In this document: positions 53,129-62,042 of the stretch, piece by piece
Layout of the letters: each line of letters starts with the position of its first letter
Position numbering within the stretch: the first letter of the stretch is position 1
Assembly (NCBI GenBank): GCA_949879795.1
Contig: CATLBR010000004.1
Span: 1-64,000, forward strand
Direction: 5' to 3'
Length of the DNA stretch: 64,000 nt
Source: an uncultured Hungatella sp.
Lineage (GTDB): Bacteria; Bacillota; Clostridia; Lachnospirales; Lachnospiraceae
Notes under the pieces: model-generated
Told to the model about the DNA's origin: nothing
What the model saw: only the letters and a program-made list of their open reading frames with translations
Database searches by the model: none
Translations under genes and position numbers: made by a program

Positions 53129-54064
53129 ATGAAGAAACAAAAGAAACAAAAACAAGCAAAGCAGGCGTTCAGTCTGGACCTGATGTGGAGACAGCGGTAT
53201 CTGCTGCTGATGTCGGTCCCGTTTGTCATCTGGGTGATCATCTTTAAGTACATTCCCCTGTGGGGATGGACCATGGCATTCCAGGAGGTGATTCCCAAGT
53301 CCTTCGCGCTGCCCATCTGGGAGAGGAAGTTCGTGGGGTTTGACAATTTCACCAAGGCTTTTACAGACAGGCTCTTTGCCCAGACCATGATCAACACCAT
53401 CGGCATCAGCATCCTGGGGATCTTCATCGGCACGGCGGCGGCCATTATCTTTGCCCTGTTCCTCAACGAGATCCGCATGAGAAAATTTAAGCAGTTTACA
53501 CAGACCGTCTCTTATCTGCCCCACTTCGTGTCCTGGGTTATCATCGCCAGCATCGCCAAGATGCTGCTCAACGACGGCGGAGCCATCGAGACCATGTTCG
53601 GGGTGAATTTCCACCTGATGTCCACCAACTCGCCTCTGTTCTGGATCGTGGTGTGCCTGATCAATGTGTGGAAAGAGGTGGGCTGGGATGCCATCATCTA
53701 TCTGTCGGCCATGGCAGGGATCGATAAAGGGATCTATGAGGCCGCCAAGGTGGACGGGGCCAACCGGTTCCAGCAGATGTGGCACATCACCCTGCCGGGC
53801 ATCAAGCCTACGGCTGTAGTGCTTTTGATCATGAGCGTGGGAAGCGCCCTGAATGTAGGAATGGAGCGGCAAATGCTTCTCTCCAACGGCATCGTCCAGG
53901 ACCACGCCATGGTTCTCTCCTGGTTTGCCTATATCCGTGGTATCGGCTCCAACAATTATGGCGTGGGTACTGCCATCGGTATGTTCCAATCCGTGGTAGG
54001 CATCATACTGCTGTTTATCGCCAACAAGGTGGCCGGCATGATCGGCGAGAACAAACTGGTGTAA
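53129..54064 (+). CDS. Sugar ABC transporter permease (LplB-like)
   Basis: This inner-membrane permease of 311 aa has six hydrophobic segments and a Lys/Gln-rich cytoplasmic start. It has YIPLWGWTMAFQ near the N terminus, typical of LplB-type proteins. The EAA loop that contacts the ATPase is YEAAKVDGANRFQQMWHI. GGGAGG precedes the start. It pairs with the permease 13 bases downstream and the lipoprotein at 55222. No ATP-binding subunit is encoded in the locus, as usual for this class, which shares an MsmX-like ATPase. Confidence 0.92.
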   Translation: MKKQKKQKQAKQAFSLDLMWRQRYLLLMSVPFVIWVIIFKYIPLWGWTMAFQEVIPKSFALPIWERKFVGFDNFTKAFTDRLFAQTMINTIGISILGIFIGTAAAIIFALFLNEIRMRKFKQFTQTVSYLPHFVSWVIIASIAKMLLNDGGAIETMFGVNFHLMSTNSPLFWIVVCLINVWKEVGWDAIIYLSAMAGIDKGIYEAAKVDGANRFQQMWHITLPGIKPTAVVLLIMSVGSALNVGMERQMLLSNGIVQDHAMVLSWFAYIRGIGSNNYGVGTAIGMFQSVVGIILLFIANKVAGMIGENKLV

Positions 54065-54077
54065 GGGGGTAAGGGAC

Positions 54078-54950
54078 ATGTTAGAGAACAAGAAAACCGT
54101 ATTTGACTATGTGCTTTTTGTAGTATTTTGCGGCATGATCGTCATGACCGTATATCCGTTTTTAAATGTCCTTGCCATTTCCTTAAATGACCCGATGGAC
54201 ACCATGAGAAATGTGAATTTTATCATTCCCAGACAATTTACCCTGAGCAATTACATTTACATATTCGCCCAGAACAATATGCTTCAGCCCTTCCTCCTGT
54301 CGATCCTTAAGACTGTAGTGGGCACAGGGCTGGGAGTGATCTGCACATCCATGCTGGCTTATGTGCTCAGCAGAAAAGATTTTTATTTCAACAAACCGTT
54401 TACCATCCTTTTCATCATCACCATGTATGTCAGCGGCGGCATGATCCCCGAGTACCTGCTGATCATGAGGACCCTGAAAATGGGCAATAACTTCTGGGTT
54501 TACATCATCCCGGGCATGATCTGGGTGTACAATGTGATTCTGATGAGATCCTTTATCGAGGGACTTCCCATGGCACTCCAGGAGGCGGCCAAGATCGACG
54601 GGGCCAATGATTTTGTCATCTGGTACAAGGTGATCCTTCCTCTGTGTACGCCCACTATCGCCACGGTGGCCCTGTTTCAGGCGGTGGGGCAGTGGAACTC
54701 CTTTATGGACACCTACTTGTACGCGAGGGAACTGCCTACCCTCCAGTATGTGCTCTATGAGATCATGGAGAGCGCTCAGATCAAGGTGGATCCCCATGCG
54801 GCGGCTATGGGGCAGATGAAAAATGCGGTGTCGCCTATGTCGGTGCGCATGGCCATCACGGTGGTGGCTACGGTTCCGATCCTGGTGGTGTATCCGTTTT
54901 TGCAGAAATATTTCGTGGGCGGGATGACACTGGGGGCCGTGAAGGACTGA
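54078..54950 (+). CDS. Sugar ABC transporter permease (LplC/YtcP-like)
   Basis: The second permease has 290 aa and six hydrophobic segments. Family marks are YPFLNVLAISLNDPMDTMRN, YVLSRKDFYF and the EAA loop LQEAAKIDGANDFVIWYKV. The C terminus (PFLQKYFVGGMTLGAVKD) is characteristic of LplC/YtcP proteins. Together with the preceding permease it forms the translocation channel for oligosaccharides released outside the cell. The next gene is 271 bases away, with a large hairpin between. Confidence 0.92.
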   Translation: MLENKKTVFDYVLFVVFCGMIVMTVYPFLNVLAISLNDPMDTMRNVNFIIPRQFTLSNYIYIFAQNNMLQPFLLSILKTVVGTGLGVICTSMLAYVLSRKDFYFNKPFTILFIITMYVSGGMIPEYLLIMRTLKMGNNFWVYIIPGMIWVYNVILMRSFIEGLPMALQEAAKIDGANDFVIWYKVILPLCTPTIATVALFQAVGQWNSFMDTYLYARELPTLQYVLYEIMESAQIKVDPHAAAMGQMKNAVSPMSVRMAITVVATVPILVVYPFLQKYFVGGMTLGAVKD

Positions 54951-54986
54951 GAGAGGAAATTGAGGTGGGAGGATAAGATGGTTGAG

Positions 54987-55144
54987 GAATATTCTGACCA
55001 TATATTCCGTTCAAAGCCTGGTGCGCCGGGCATTCCGCTGAGCCCAGTCATGCAGCAAACACTCGGGCAGAGGGCCCTCCTGTTTGCTATGGTCTCAGCT
55101 CCATGGCGCAATGGCTTTTCACAGAATATATGGTCAGAATATTC
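54987..55144. repeat. Long foldback hairpin upstream of the binding-protein gene
   Basis: Perfect 21-bp arms (54987-55007 and 55124-55144) enclose 116 bases that continue to pair imperfectly. AAAGCC...GCGCC pairs with GGCGC...GGCTTT, GCTGAG with CTCAGC, and AGCAAAC with GTTTGCT, closing on a GGGC/GCCC top. The whole 158 bases can form one hairpin. Short ORFs on both strands here only mirror each other and are not genes. It may be a dispersed intergenic repeat, or an RNA-processing/stability element for the gene that follows. Confidence 0.75.
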
Positions 55145-55221
55145 AGCCAAGTCTTAGGCTCCCGCAAGTTCCTGGGAAGTTTGCTGGATGGCTTAGTTTG
55201 TTGGTGAGAGGAGAGAATGTT

Positions 55222-56871
55222 ATGTGGAAGAAGAGGATAGGTGTTGTAGTGCTGGGAGTTTCTCTGGCGGCAGCCGCCTTGGCGGGGTGCGGGAATAAGA
55301 AAGAGAGCGATATTGGAGAGGACGGAGTTCTGGAGCTGGAGTTTTTTAATAAGGACGGGGAGGAGTGTCTCTGGGATGACCCGGTGGCCCAGGCTTTGAC
55401 GGAGGCTACGGGGGTCAGACTGAAGATCGACTATCCGGTGGCTTCTCAGGATCTGACCGTGGCGCTGATGATCGCGGAGCAGAATTTTCCGGATCTGATC
55501 TACGCCAAGGGGGATGCAGCCAGCCTCATCGACGCGGGGGCGCTGATCGATATGACGGATCTGATCGAGGAGTATGGGCCTAATATCAAGAAAATGTACG
55601 GGGATGAGCTGAGCAAGCTGAAGTATTCGGAGGAGGACCCTTCCATTTACCAGCTGTCTTCTTATGCCGTGGGGGGTACTAAGTATGAGCACTCGGGGAA
55701 TGCACAGATTCAGTGGGCGGTGTTAAAGGAGAATGATTATCAGGTTCCTCAGACCCTGGATGAGCTGGAGACGATGATTAAAGATTATATGGCGGCCCAT
55801 CCGACTACGGATGAGGGGCTGTCTACCATCGGGATCACCTTGTCGGCGGCTGACTGGCGGTGGATGATCACTCTGGGCAACCCGGCGGGGTATATCGCGG
55901 ACGGCCAGCCGGACAACGGCCAGTGGCTGGTGGATGAGAATTTTAATGCTACATACAAGTTTAGCTCCGACAAGGAGAGGGAGTATTTCAGATGGCTGAA
56001 CCGGATGTACAATGAGGGGATTCTGGATCCGGAGTTTGCCACTCAGACTCATGAGGACTATATCGCAAAGATCTCCTCCGGGAGAGTGCTGTGTCTCTTT
56101 GATACGGACTGGGATTATATGGACGCGGAGCGGGTGTTGAAGGCGGACGGAAAGCTGGATAAGACTTACGCGCCGCTTCCGGTGACCATAAGCGAGGAAG
56201 TGAAGTGCCCGGCTCTCATGTATCAGGGTCTGGTGACAGGTCAGGGCGTGGGGATTACCACCGCCTGCAAGCATCCGGTGGAGGCCATCAAGTTTTTGGA
56301 CTATATCTGCTCGGATGAGGGGCAGGTGCTTGTGAACTGGGGCATCAAGGACGTGAATTATTTTGTGGACGAGAATGGACGGCGCTACCGCACGGAGGAA
56401 GAGATAGCGGAGGCTAATTCCAACAAGGAATACAAGAGGACGACGGGAGTAGGATTTTACAGCTACCCATTCCCCACCTATGGAATCGGGGTGGAGGATC
56501 CTACAGGAAATACTTACACCACCGCCAGCAGAGAGGCCGTGATGAATGAGTATGACGAGGAGGAAAAGGCGGCCTGCAAAGCCTGGGGTGTGGATCTTCT
56601 GGTGGACATCTTCCCACAGGCCGACGAGTTTGAGGTGCCGGAGTTTTCACCGGTGTGGGCCTATATTAAGCCTGCGGAGCTGGACGACATCGGCAATAAG
56701 CTGGACGAGGTGGCATGGTCCGGCCTGATCACCTGCATTATCGGAAAACAGGAGGCCTTTGACGCCAACTATGACGCCATGATCGCCAGTTTGGAGAGCA
56801 CGGGGATGAGCCGGGCGGAGGAGATTCTGACCGGGATGATCAAGGAGCGGGTGGCCTTAGTCGAAGAGTGA
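55222..56871 (+). CDS. Extracellular solute-binding lipoprotein of the sugar ABC transporter (LplA-like)
   Basis: The lipoprotein has 549 aa from the ATG at 55222 (GAGAGGAGAG upstream). A longer open frame from 55084 only translates the hairpin. The signal peptide ends in the lipobox LAGC (about residue 22). The mature protein has the family-1 extracellular solute-binding fold of LplA-like proteins (~500-550 aa), with the C-terminal region GMSRAEEILTGMIKERVAL. It captures oligosaccharide for the two permeases upstream. Long hairpins lie directly before and after the gene. The exact sugar is inferred from the xyloglucan-type glycosidases. Confidence 0.92.
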   Translation: MWKKRIGVVVLGVSLAAAALAGCGNKKESDIGEDGVLELEFFNKDGEECLWDDPVAQALTEATGVRLKIDYPVASQDLTVALMIAEQNFPDLIYAKGDAASLIDAGALIDMTDLIEEYGPNIKKMYGDELSKLKYSEEDPSIYQLSSYAVGGTKYEHSGNAQIQWAVLKENDYQVPQTLDELETMIKDYMAAHPTTDEGLSTIGITLSAADWRWMITLGNPAGYIADGQPDNGQWLVDENFNATYKFSSDKEREYFRWLNRMYNEGILDPEFATQTHEDYIAKISSGRVLCLFDTDWDYMDAERVLKADGKLDKTYAPLPVTISEEVKCPALMYQGLVTGQGVGITTACKHPVEAIKFLDYICSDEGQVLVNWGIKDVNYFVDENGRRYRTEEEIAEANSNKEYKRTTGVGFYSYPFPTYGIGVEDPTGNTYTTASREAVMNEYDEEEKAACKAWGVDLLVDIFPQADEFEVPEFSPVWAYIKPAELDDIGNKLDEVAWSGLITCIIGKQEAFDANYDAMIASLESTGMSRAEEILTGMIKERVALVEE

Positions 56872-57208
56872 TGGCTTTTTGAGGGGGGGGGGCAGGCTAC
56901 CGCCTTAAACTTTTAGCTCAGAGAAACGTTTTTTACGAAGCTAGAGAAAAACTTCCGGGTAGCAGTTTTCTTCTGGAGTCCTTTTTCAGGCGTGCCAAAA
57001 TCGTAGTCCCGGAAGAACATGGATACCCGATGAGGGACATTTGACCCGCCGGTCCTTAGCTCGCGTCTTTTGCGAGCTTAGTACCGCTGCAGGGTCAACT
57101 AAGCGAGAGCGGTCCCGAATGGGTATCCATGTTCTTCCGGGACGGACCCATTTGCCACCCCTGCCCCCAAAAAGCGAATCTTATTAAGTGGATGGAGGAT
57201 TATATGTG
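56872..57208. repeat. Intergenic foldback region with a long hairpin after the binding-protein gene
   Basis: Perfect 23-bp arms (57006-57028 and 57121-57143) enclose 92 bases that also pair in part: GGGAC on one side with GTCCC, TTGACCC with GGGTCAA, and TTAGCTCGC with GCGAGCTTA around a GTCTTTT loop. Outside these arms, GCTTTTTG plus a G-rich/CAGG stretch near 56873-56896 is roughly mirrored by CAGGG-rich sequence at 57149-57176, so the foldback may span most of the gap. A ten-G tract lies at 56883-56892. No gene was seen. Confidence 0.75.
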
Positions 57209-59218
57209 ATGGAAAGGATCAAGAAAATCCCCTACGGCGGAGATTACAACCCGGAGCAGTGGCCCCAGGAGGTCTGGGAGGAGGATATGAGGCTCCTTGC
57301 CCTGGCGGGGATCGACTGTGTGACTTTGAATACCTTCAGCTGGGCCGCATTGCAGCCAGAAGAAGACAGGTACGATTTTGAAAAGCTGGACAGAATCATG
57401 GAGCTGGCTCACAGGAATCATCTTCGGGTCATTCTGGCTACCTCCACGGCGGCCCATCCGGCTTGGATGGCCAGGAAGTATCCTGAAGTTCTCAGGGTGG
57501 AGTTTTCGGGGATCAAGAGGAAGTTTGGAGGGAGGCACAACTCCTGTCCCAGCAGTCCGGTGTATCAGAAGTATTCCAGGGCATTGGCGGGGAAGCTGGC
57601 AGAGAGGTATGGGCATTTTGACAATCTCATTGCCTGGCATGTAAACAATGAGTACGGCGGGGAGTGCTACTGTGAGAACTGTGAGAAGGCTTTTCGGGTG
57701 TGGCTGAGGGAGAAGTACGGGACTATGGAGGAGTTGAACCGGGTGTGGAATACTTCGTTCTGGGGCCACACTTTTTATGACTGGGACGAGATCGTGGCGC
57801 CGGATCTGAGGAGTGAACATTTTGAGAGGGAGCGGACCATGTTTCAGGGGATTTCCCTGGATTACAGGAGATTTTTCTCTGACGCCCTTCTGGCCAATTA
57901 TCAGGGGGAGTATGAGGAGATCAAGAGGGTGACGCCCCACATTCCCGTGACTACCAATCTCATGGGATTTTATAAGCCTCTGGACTATTTTAAGTGGGCA
58001 AAGTCTATGGATTTTGTGTCCTGGGACAATTATCCGGACAATGGGACTCACCCGGCCGTGATCGCCATGAATCATGATCTTATGAGGGGCTTAAAGGGCG
58101 GGCAGCCCTTTGCCCTTATGGAGCAGACACCCAGCGTGACAAACTGGCTTTCCTACAATGCCTTAAAGAGGCCGGGGGTCATGAGACTTTTGAGTTATCA
58201 GGCGGTGGCCCACGGGGCGGATACGGTGCTGTTTTTTCAGATGAGAAGGACGGTGGGGGCCTGTGAGAAGTATCACGGCGCGGTCATCGATCACGCTGGT
58301 CATGAGAATACCAGGGTGTTTCGGGAGATTCAGGAACTGGGGATGGAACTGGAGCGGCTGGGGGATCGTACCCTGGGCAGCCGGGTTTCGGCGAAGGCGG
58401 CCATGGTGGTGGACTGGGATAACTGGTGGGCGCTGGAGTACTCGGCGGGCCCCAGCTGTGACCTGAAGTATCTGGATGAGGTGGAGCGGTATTACCGGGC
58501 TTTTTATGAGCAGAACATCATGGTGGATCTGATTTCCGTGGAGGACTCCCTGAAACCTTATGACCTGGTGGTGTTTCCTCTCTTGTATATGGTGAAGGAC
58601 GGGTATGACCAGGTGATCCGGGATTATGTGAGAGAGGGAGGCCATGTGATCACTACCTTCTTTTCGGGGATCGTGGAGGACCATGACCTGGTGGTCTTAG
58701 GAGGGTATCCGGGGCACCTGAGGGATATTTTGGGGATCTGGGTGGAGGAGTCGGACGCCCTTCCCTCGGGAGAGAGCAATGGTTTTGTCTGGAACGGGAA
58801 GCATTACCCGGCTGAGCTTCTCTGTGATCTCATGCACCTGGAGGGGGCTGTGGAACTGGCTTCCTATGAGACGGATTTCTACCAGGGAACTCCGGTGATT
58901 GCCTGCAATGATTTTGGGAAGGGGAAGGCCTGGTATGTGGGAACCAGAAGCAACGAGGAATTTTACCGGGATTTTGTGTCCATGGCGGCCGAGACGGCCG
59001 GGGTCGAAAGTCTGTGGGCTCCGGTGGAGGATGTGGAGATCACGGAGCGGAGAGGCGGGGAGGGACCCCGGTATCTGTTCTTTTTGAATCACAGCAGGGA
59101 GGAGAGGGAACTGACTATGGAGACGGAGTGTGTGAGCCTTTTGGAGGATTGTACTTACGGGAAGGGCGAGCGGGTCCGGCTTTCGGGAAAGGGAGTGCTG
59201 ATCTGCCGGGCCAGCTGA
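57209..59218 (+). CDS. GH42 beta-galactosidase
   Basis: The glycosidase has 669 aa and no signal peptide, so it is cytoplasmic. Domain A (TIM barrel) opens with IPYGGDYNPEQWP and contains the acid/base E148 (WHVNNEYGGEC) and nucleophile E305 (FALMEQTPSVTNW). The trimerisation and C-terminal beta domains follow. The Cys cluster GECYCENCEKAF may bind zinc, as in many GH42 enzymes. The ATG at 57209 has GGAGG upstream; an in-frame GTG at 57188 is less likely. It would remove beta-galactosyl caps from imported oligosaccharides, which fits galactosylated xyloglucan. Confidence 0.92.
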   Translation: MERIKKIPYGGDYNPEQWPQEVWEEDMRLLALAGIDCVTLNTFSWAALQPEEDRYDFEKLDRIMELAHRNHLRVILATSTAAHPAWMARKYPEVLRVEFSGIKRKFGGRHNSCPSSPVYQKYSRALAGKLAERYGHFDNLIAWHVNNEYGGECYCENCEKAFRVWLREKYGTMEELNRVWNTSFWGHTFYDWDEIVAPDLRSEHFERERTMFQGISLDYRRFFSDALLANYQGEYEEIKRVTPHIPVTTNLMGFYKPLDYFKWAKSMDFVSWDNYPDNGTHPAVIAMNHDLMRGLKGGQPFALMEQTPSVTNWLSYNALKRPGVMRLLSYQAVAHGADTVLFFQMRRTVGACEKYHGAVIDHAGHENTRVFREIQELGMELERLGDRTLGSRVSAKAAMVVDWDNWWALEYSAGPSCDLKYLDEVERYYRAFYEQNIMVDLISVEDSLKPYDLVVFPLLYMVKDGYDQVIRDYVREGGHVITTFFSGIVEDHDLVVLGGYPGHLRDILGIWVEESDALPSGESNGFVWNGKHYPAELLCDLMHLEGAVELASYETDFYQGTPVIACNDFGKGKAWYVGTRSNEEFYRDFVSMAAETAGVESLWAPVEDVEITERRGGEGPRYLFFLNHSREERELTMETECVSLLEDCTYGKGERVRLSGKGVLICRAS

Positions 59219-59591
59219 CCATGTTTACGGATCAGGGGCCGTAGCCTGGCTTATGTTTGCCGGCAGAGACGGCAGGGCATCTTACAGCGCCGGGGACAGG
59301 CTTGAAGATCCTGGATGCTATCTTTCGCTGCGGGGAGCCTAAGAAGAATATTAAATTATACAGCGCGCATTGCGGGATTTTTCGGCATTGCGCGCTGTTT
59401 TTACATGCAGGCCTGCGCGGAGGAGTATACCGTTGGAGGGGCGGGTAGGGGAAAAATCCTCTCTGCAGGATTACACCACCAATATTTCAGGGTTTCATGT
59501 AAAAAAACTCAGGTATTTTTCCGAGAAACCTTATGTTAGTATGTGGCTGTAAGGATAAAAAAGAGACCGAGAAGTAAGAGAGGTATTTACT
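59219..59591 (+). other. Intergenic region with a terminator; no gene
   Basis: The first 140 bases hold no convincing ORF. A terminator lies at 59360-59402. The remaining ~190 bases are AT-rich and probably contain the promoter of the GH31 gene, but no -35/-10 pair with good spacing was found. Short ORFs across the terminator are not credible. Confidence 0.5.
59360..59402 (+). terminator. Rho-independent terminator after the GH42 gene
   Basis: The arms ACAGCGCGCATTGC and GCATTGCGCGCTGT (59360-59373 and 59385-59398, one mismatch) flank a short loop and are followed by TTTTT. Confidence 0.85.
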
Positions 59592-61979
59592 ATGAAATTT
59601 CACAATGGATGCTGGCTGCTGAAAGAAGGGTACGGAAGTTTTTCCCCTCAGCAGGTATATGAAATAACAGAAAATGAATATGAAGTCCGGTTGTGTGCGC
59701 CTACTAGGAAGATTCTGAGGAAGGGGGACACCCTGGACGGAATCAATCTGACGGTGAGCATCACGGCTCCCATGGAGGAGATGATCCGGGTGCAGGTAAC
59801 CCACCACAAAGGGGGCAGGAAGAAGACTCCGGAGTTTGATTTAAACCTGGGAGCCCAGAGGCCCATAGCCGTGGAGGATGGAGAGAACACATTGACAATC
59901 ACAAGCGGCCATCTGTCTCTGACGATCCGCAAGGATAACTGGTCCATGGAGTACCGGAGGGACGGGAAGCTGCTGACGAAAAGCGGGAAAGGAGATCTGG
60001 CATACATTAAGACTAACTGGACCGGGCTGCCCTACGACGTGGGGCGGGAGGACAGCGCCTACATGTGCCAGCAGCTGGGGCTTTCTGTGGGAGAGCTGAT
60101 CTACGGCCTGGGGGAGCGGTTTACGCCATTTGTGAAAAACGGCCAGTCCGTGTCCATCTGGAACGAGGACGGGGGCACCAGCACGGAGCAGTCCTACAAG
60201 AATGTTCCCTTCTACCTGTCTGACAGGGGCTACGGCGTCTTTGTGAACCACACGGAGAAGGTAGAGTTTGAGATCGCCACGGAGCAGGTGACGAAAACTG
60301 CTTTCAGCGTTCAGGGGGAGAGCCTGGATTACTTCTTCATCAACGGACCGACCATGAAAGAAGTGCTCACGCGGTATACGGACCTGACAGGCAAACCCAC
60401 CAGACTGGCGCCCTGGACGTACGGGCTGTGGCTGTCCACCTCCTTTACCACCAATTATGATGAGGAGACCGTGATGAGCTTTATTGACGGCATGGAGGAG
60501 AGGGGGATTCCTTTAAGTGTGTTCCACTTTGACTGCTGCTGGATGAGAGAATATCACTGGACTGATTTTATGTGGGATGAGAGAGTATTTCCAGACCCCG
60601 AGGGGATGCTTTCCCGGATCAAGGAAAAGGGAATCCGGATCTGCGTGTGGATCAACCCTTACATCGGCCAGGAGGCGGCGCTTTTTGACGAGGGCGTGGA
60701 GAAGGGATATTTCTTAAAAAAGGTGGGCGGAGACGTGTGGCAGTGGGATATGTGGCAGTCCGGCCTTGCCGTCGTTGATTTCACCAACCCGGAAGCCCGC
60801 AGGTGGTATCAGGGCAAGCTGGAGATGCTGATGGATATGGGAGTGGACTGTTTTAAGACGGATTTCGGCGAGAGGATTCCCACCAATGTGGTGTACCACG
60901 ACGGATCGGATCCCCAGAAGATGCACAATTTCTACACCTATCTCTACAACCAGGCGGTGTATGAGGTTCTGGAGAGAAGAAGGGGAAAGGAGGAGGCCAT
61001 TCTTTTTGCCCGGTCCGCTACGGCGGGGGGACAGAAATTCCCGGTTCACTGGGGCGGGGACTGCTGGTCTGACTATGAGTCTATGGAAGAGAGCCTGCGG
61101 GGTGGATTGTCTCTCACCAGCAGCGGTTTTGGCTACTGGAGCCATGATATCGGCGGCTTCGAGAGCCAGTCAACCCCGGATGTGTATAAGCGGTGGGCGG
61201 CCTTTGGCCTTCTCTCCACCCACAGCCGGCTCCACGGCAGCACCTCCTACCGGGTTCCCTGGGTCTACGATGAGGAGGCCGTGGATGTGGTGAGGTTTTT
61301 CACCAGGCTGAAACTGGAACTTCTGCCCTATCTCTACTCCCAGGGGGTGGAGACTTCCGTCACAGGCATCCCCATGATGCGGAGCATGGCTCTGGAATTT
61401 GAGGGGGATCCAAACGTCAGGTATCTGGATAGGCAGTACATGCTGGGGGAAGATCTTTTGGTGTCTCCTGTCTTCAACGAGGAGGGAGAGGCGGAGTACT
61501 ATCTGCCCCAGGGCAAGTGGACCAATTATCTCACAGGAGAACAGGTACAGGGCGGCCTGTGGAGAAAGGAACACCATGACTACTGCTCCATCCCTCTGTG
61601 GGCGCGGGAAGGAAGCGTCATCCCCACGTCGCCGGGCTGTGAGAGAGCTGGTTATGAATTTTTGGAGAAGCTGGAGTGGAGGGTGTATCCCGGAACCGGA
61701 GAGTTTACCGGAGCGATATACCAGGAAGGCGGGAAAGTGGAGGCCGTGACGGTTTTGTGGCAGGGAGACCGGGTGACACTGACCGTAGAGAGAGATAAAG
61801 CCGGAAAAGGGAGAAAGGACACCAGTGTCCGCCTGGTAAATTGTACGGCAGTCCAGGCAAGTGGCAGTATGACTGCAGTCGAAGGAAATGACACGATTGT
61901 AAAAATCGATGCCAAGTGTGGGAAGACAGAGATCAAGGTGAGATTCCAAAAGCCGGGGCAGGGCGGACAGCCGACCTGA
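59592..61979 (+). CDS. GH31 alpha-xylosidase (YicI-like)
   Basis: The cytoplasmic glycosidase has 795 aa. The N-terminal beta domain is followed by the barrel. Motifs are WTYGLWLSTSFTTNYDEETV, HFDCCWMREYHWTDFMWDE, and the nucleophile D424 in CFKTDFGERIPTN, the exact YicI-type context. Later come RSATAGGQKFPVHWGGDCWS and SGFGYWSHDIGGFES. The FHFDCCWM and DFGERIP forms indicate alpha-xylosidase and not alpha-glucosidase. The product releases xylose from the non-reducing end of xyloglucan oligosaccharides. The ATG follows GAGAGGTATTTACT; the GH3 gene starts about 64 bases after its stop. Confidence 0.93.
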   Translation: MKFHNGCWLLKEGYGSFSPQQVYEITENEYEVRLCAPTRKILRKGDTLDGINLTVSITAPMEEMIRVQVTHHKGGRKKTPEFDLNLGAQRPIAVEDGENTLTITSGHLSLTIRKDNWSMEYRRDGKLLTKSGKGDLAYIKTNWTGLPYDVGREDSAYMCQQLGLSVGELIYGLGERFTPFVKNGQSVSIWNEDGGTSTEQSYKNVPFYLSDRGYGVFVNHTEKVEFEIATEQVTKTAFSVQGESLDYFFINGPTMKEVLTRYTDLTGKPTRLAPWTYGLWLSTSFTTNYDEETVMSFIDGMEERGIPLSVFHFDCCWMREYHWTDFMWDERVFPDPEGMLSRIKEKGIRICVWINPYIGQEAALFDEGVEKGYFLKKVGGDVWQWDMWQSGLAVVDFTNPEARRWYQGKLEMLMDMGVDCFKTDFGERIPTNVVYHDGSDPQKMHNFYTYLYNQAVYEVLERRRGKEEAILFARSATAGGQKFPVHWGGDCWSDYESMEESLRGGLSLTSSGFGYWSHDIGGFESQSTPDVYKRWAAFGLLSTHSRLHGSTSYRVPWVYDEEAVDVVRFFTRLKLELLPYLYSQGVETSVTGIPMMRSMALEFEGDPNVRYLDRQYMLGEDLLVSPVFNEEGEAEYYLPQGKWTNYLTGEQVQGGLWRKEHHDYCSIPLWAREGSVIPTSPGCERAGYEFLEKLEWRVYPGTGEFTGAIYQEGGKVEAVTVLWQGDRVTLTVERDKAGKGRKDTSVRLVNCTAVQASGSMTAVEGNDTIVKIDAKCGKTEIKVRFQKPGQGGQPT

Positions 61980-62042
61980 AGCGTATGTTCCAACATGGGG
62001 AATACAGGATATACAGGCATATGCCTGGGAAGGAGACAGAAT

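Noticed and set aside
54960-55157. 65-residue ORF before the binding-protein gene, and its minus-strand partner
   Set aside because: Both translate the arms of the hairpin and give similar peptides from either strand. The real gene starts at 55222.
59257-59552. Small ORFs between GH42 and GH31
   Set aside because: They run through a strong terminator, overlap each other in different frames and have no ribosome binding site.
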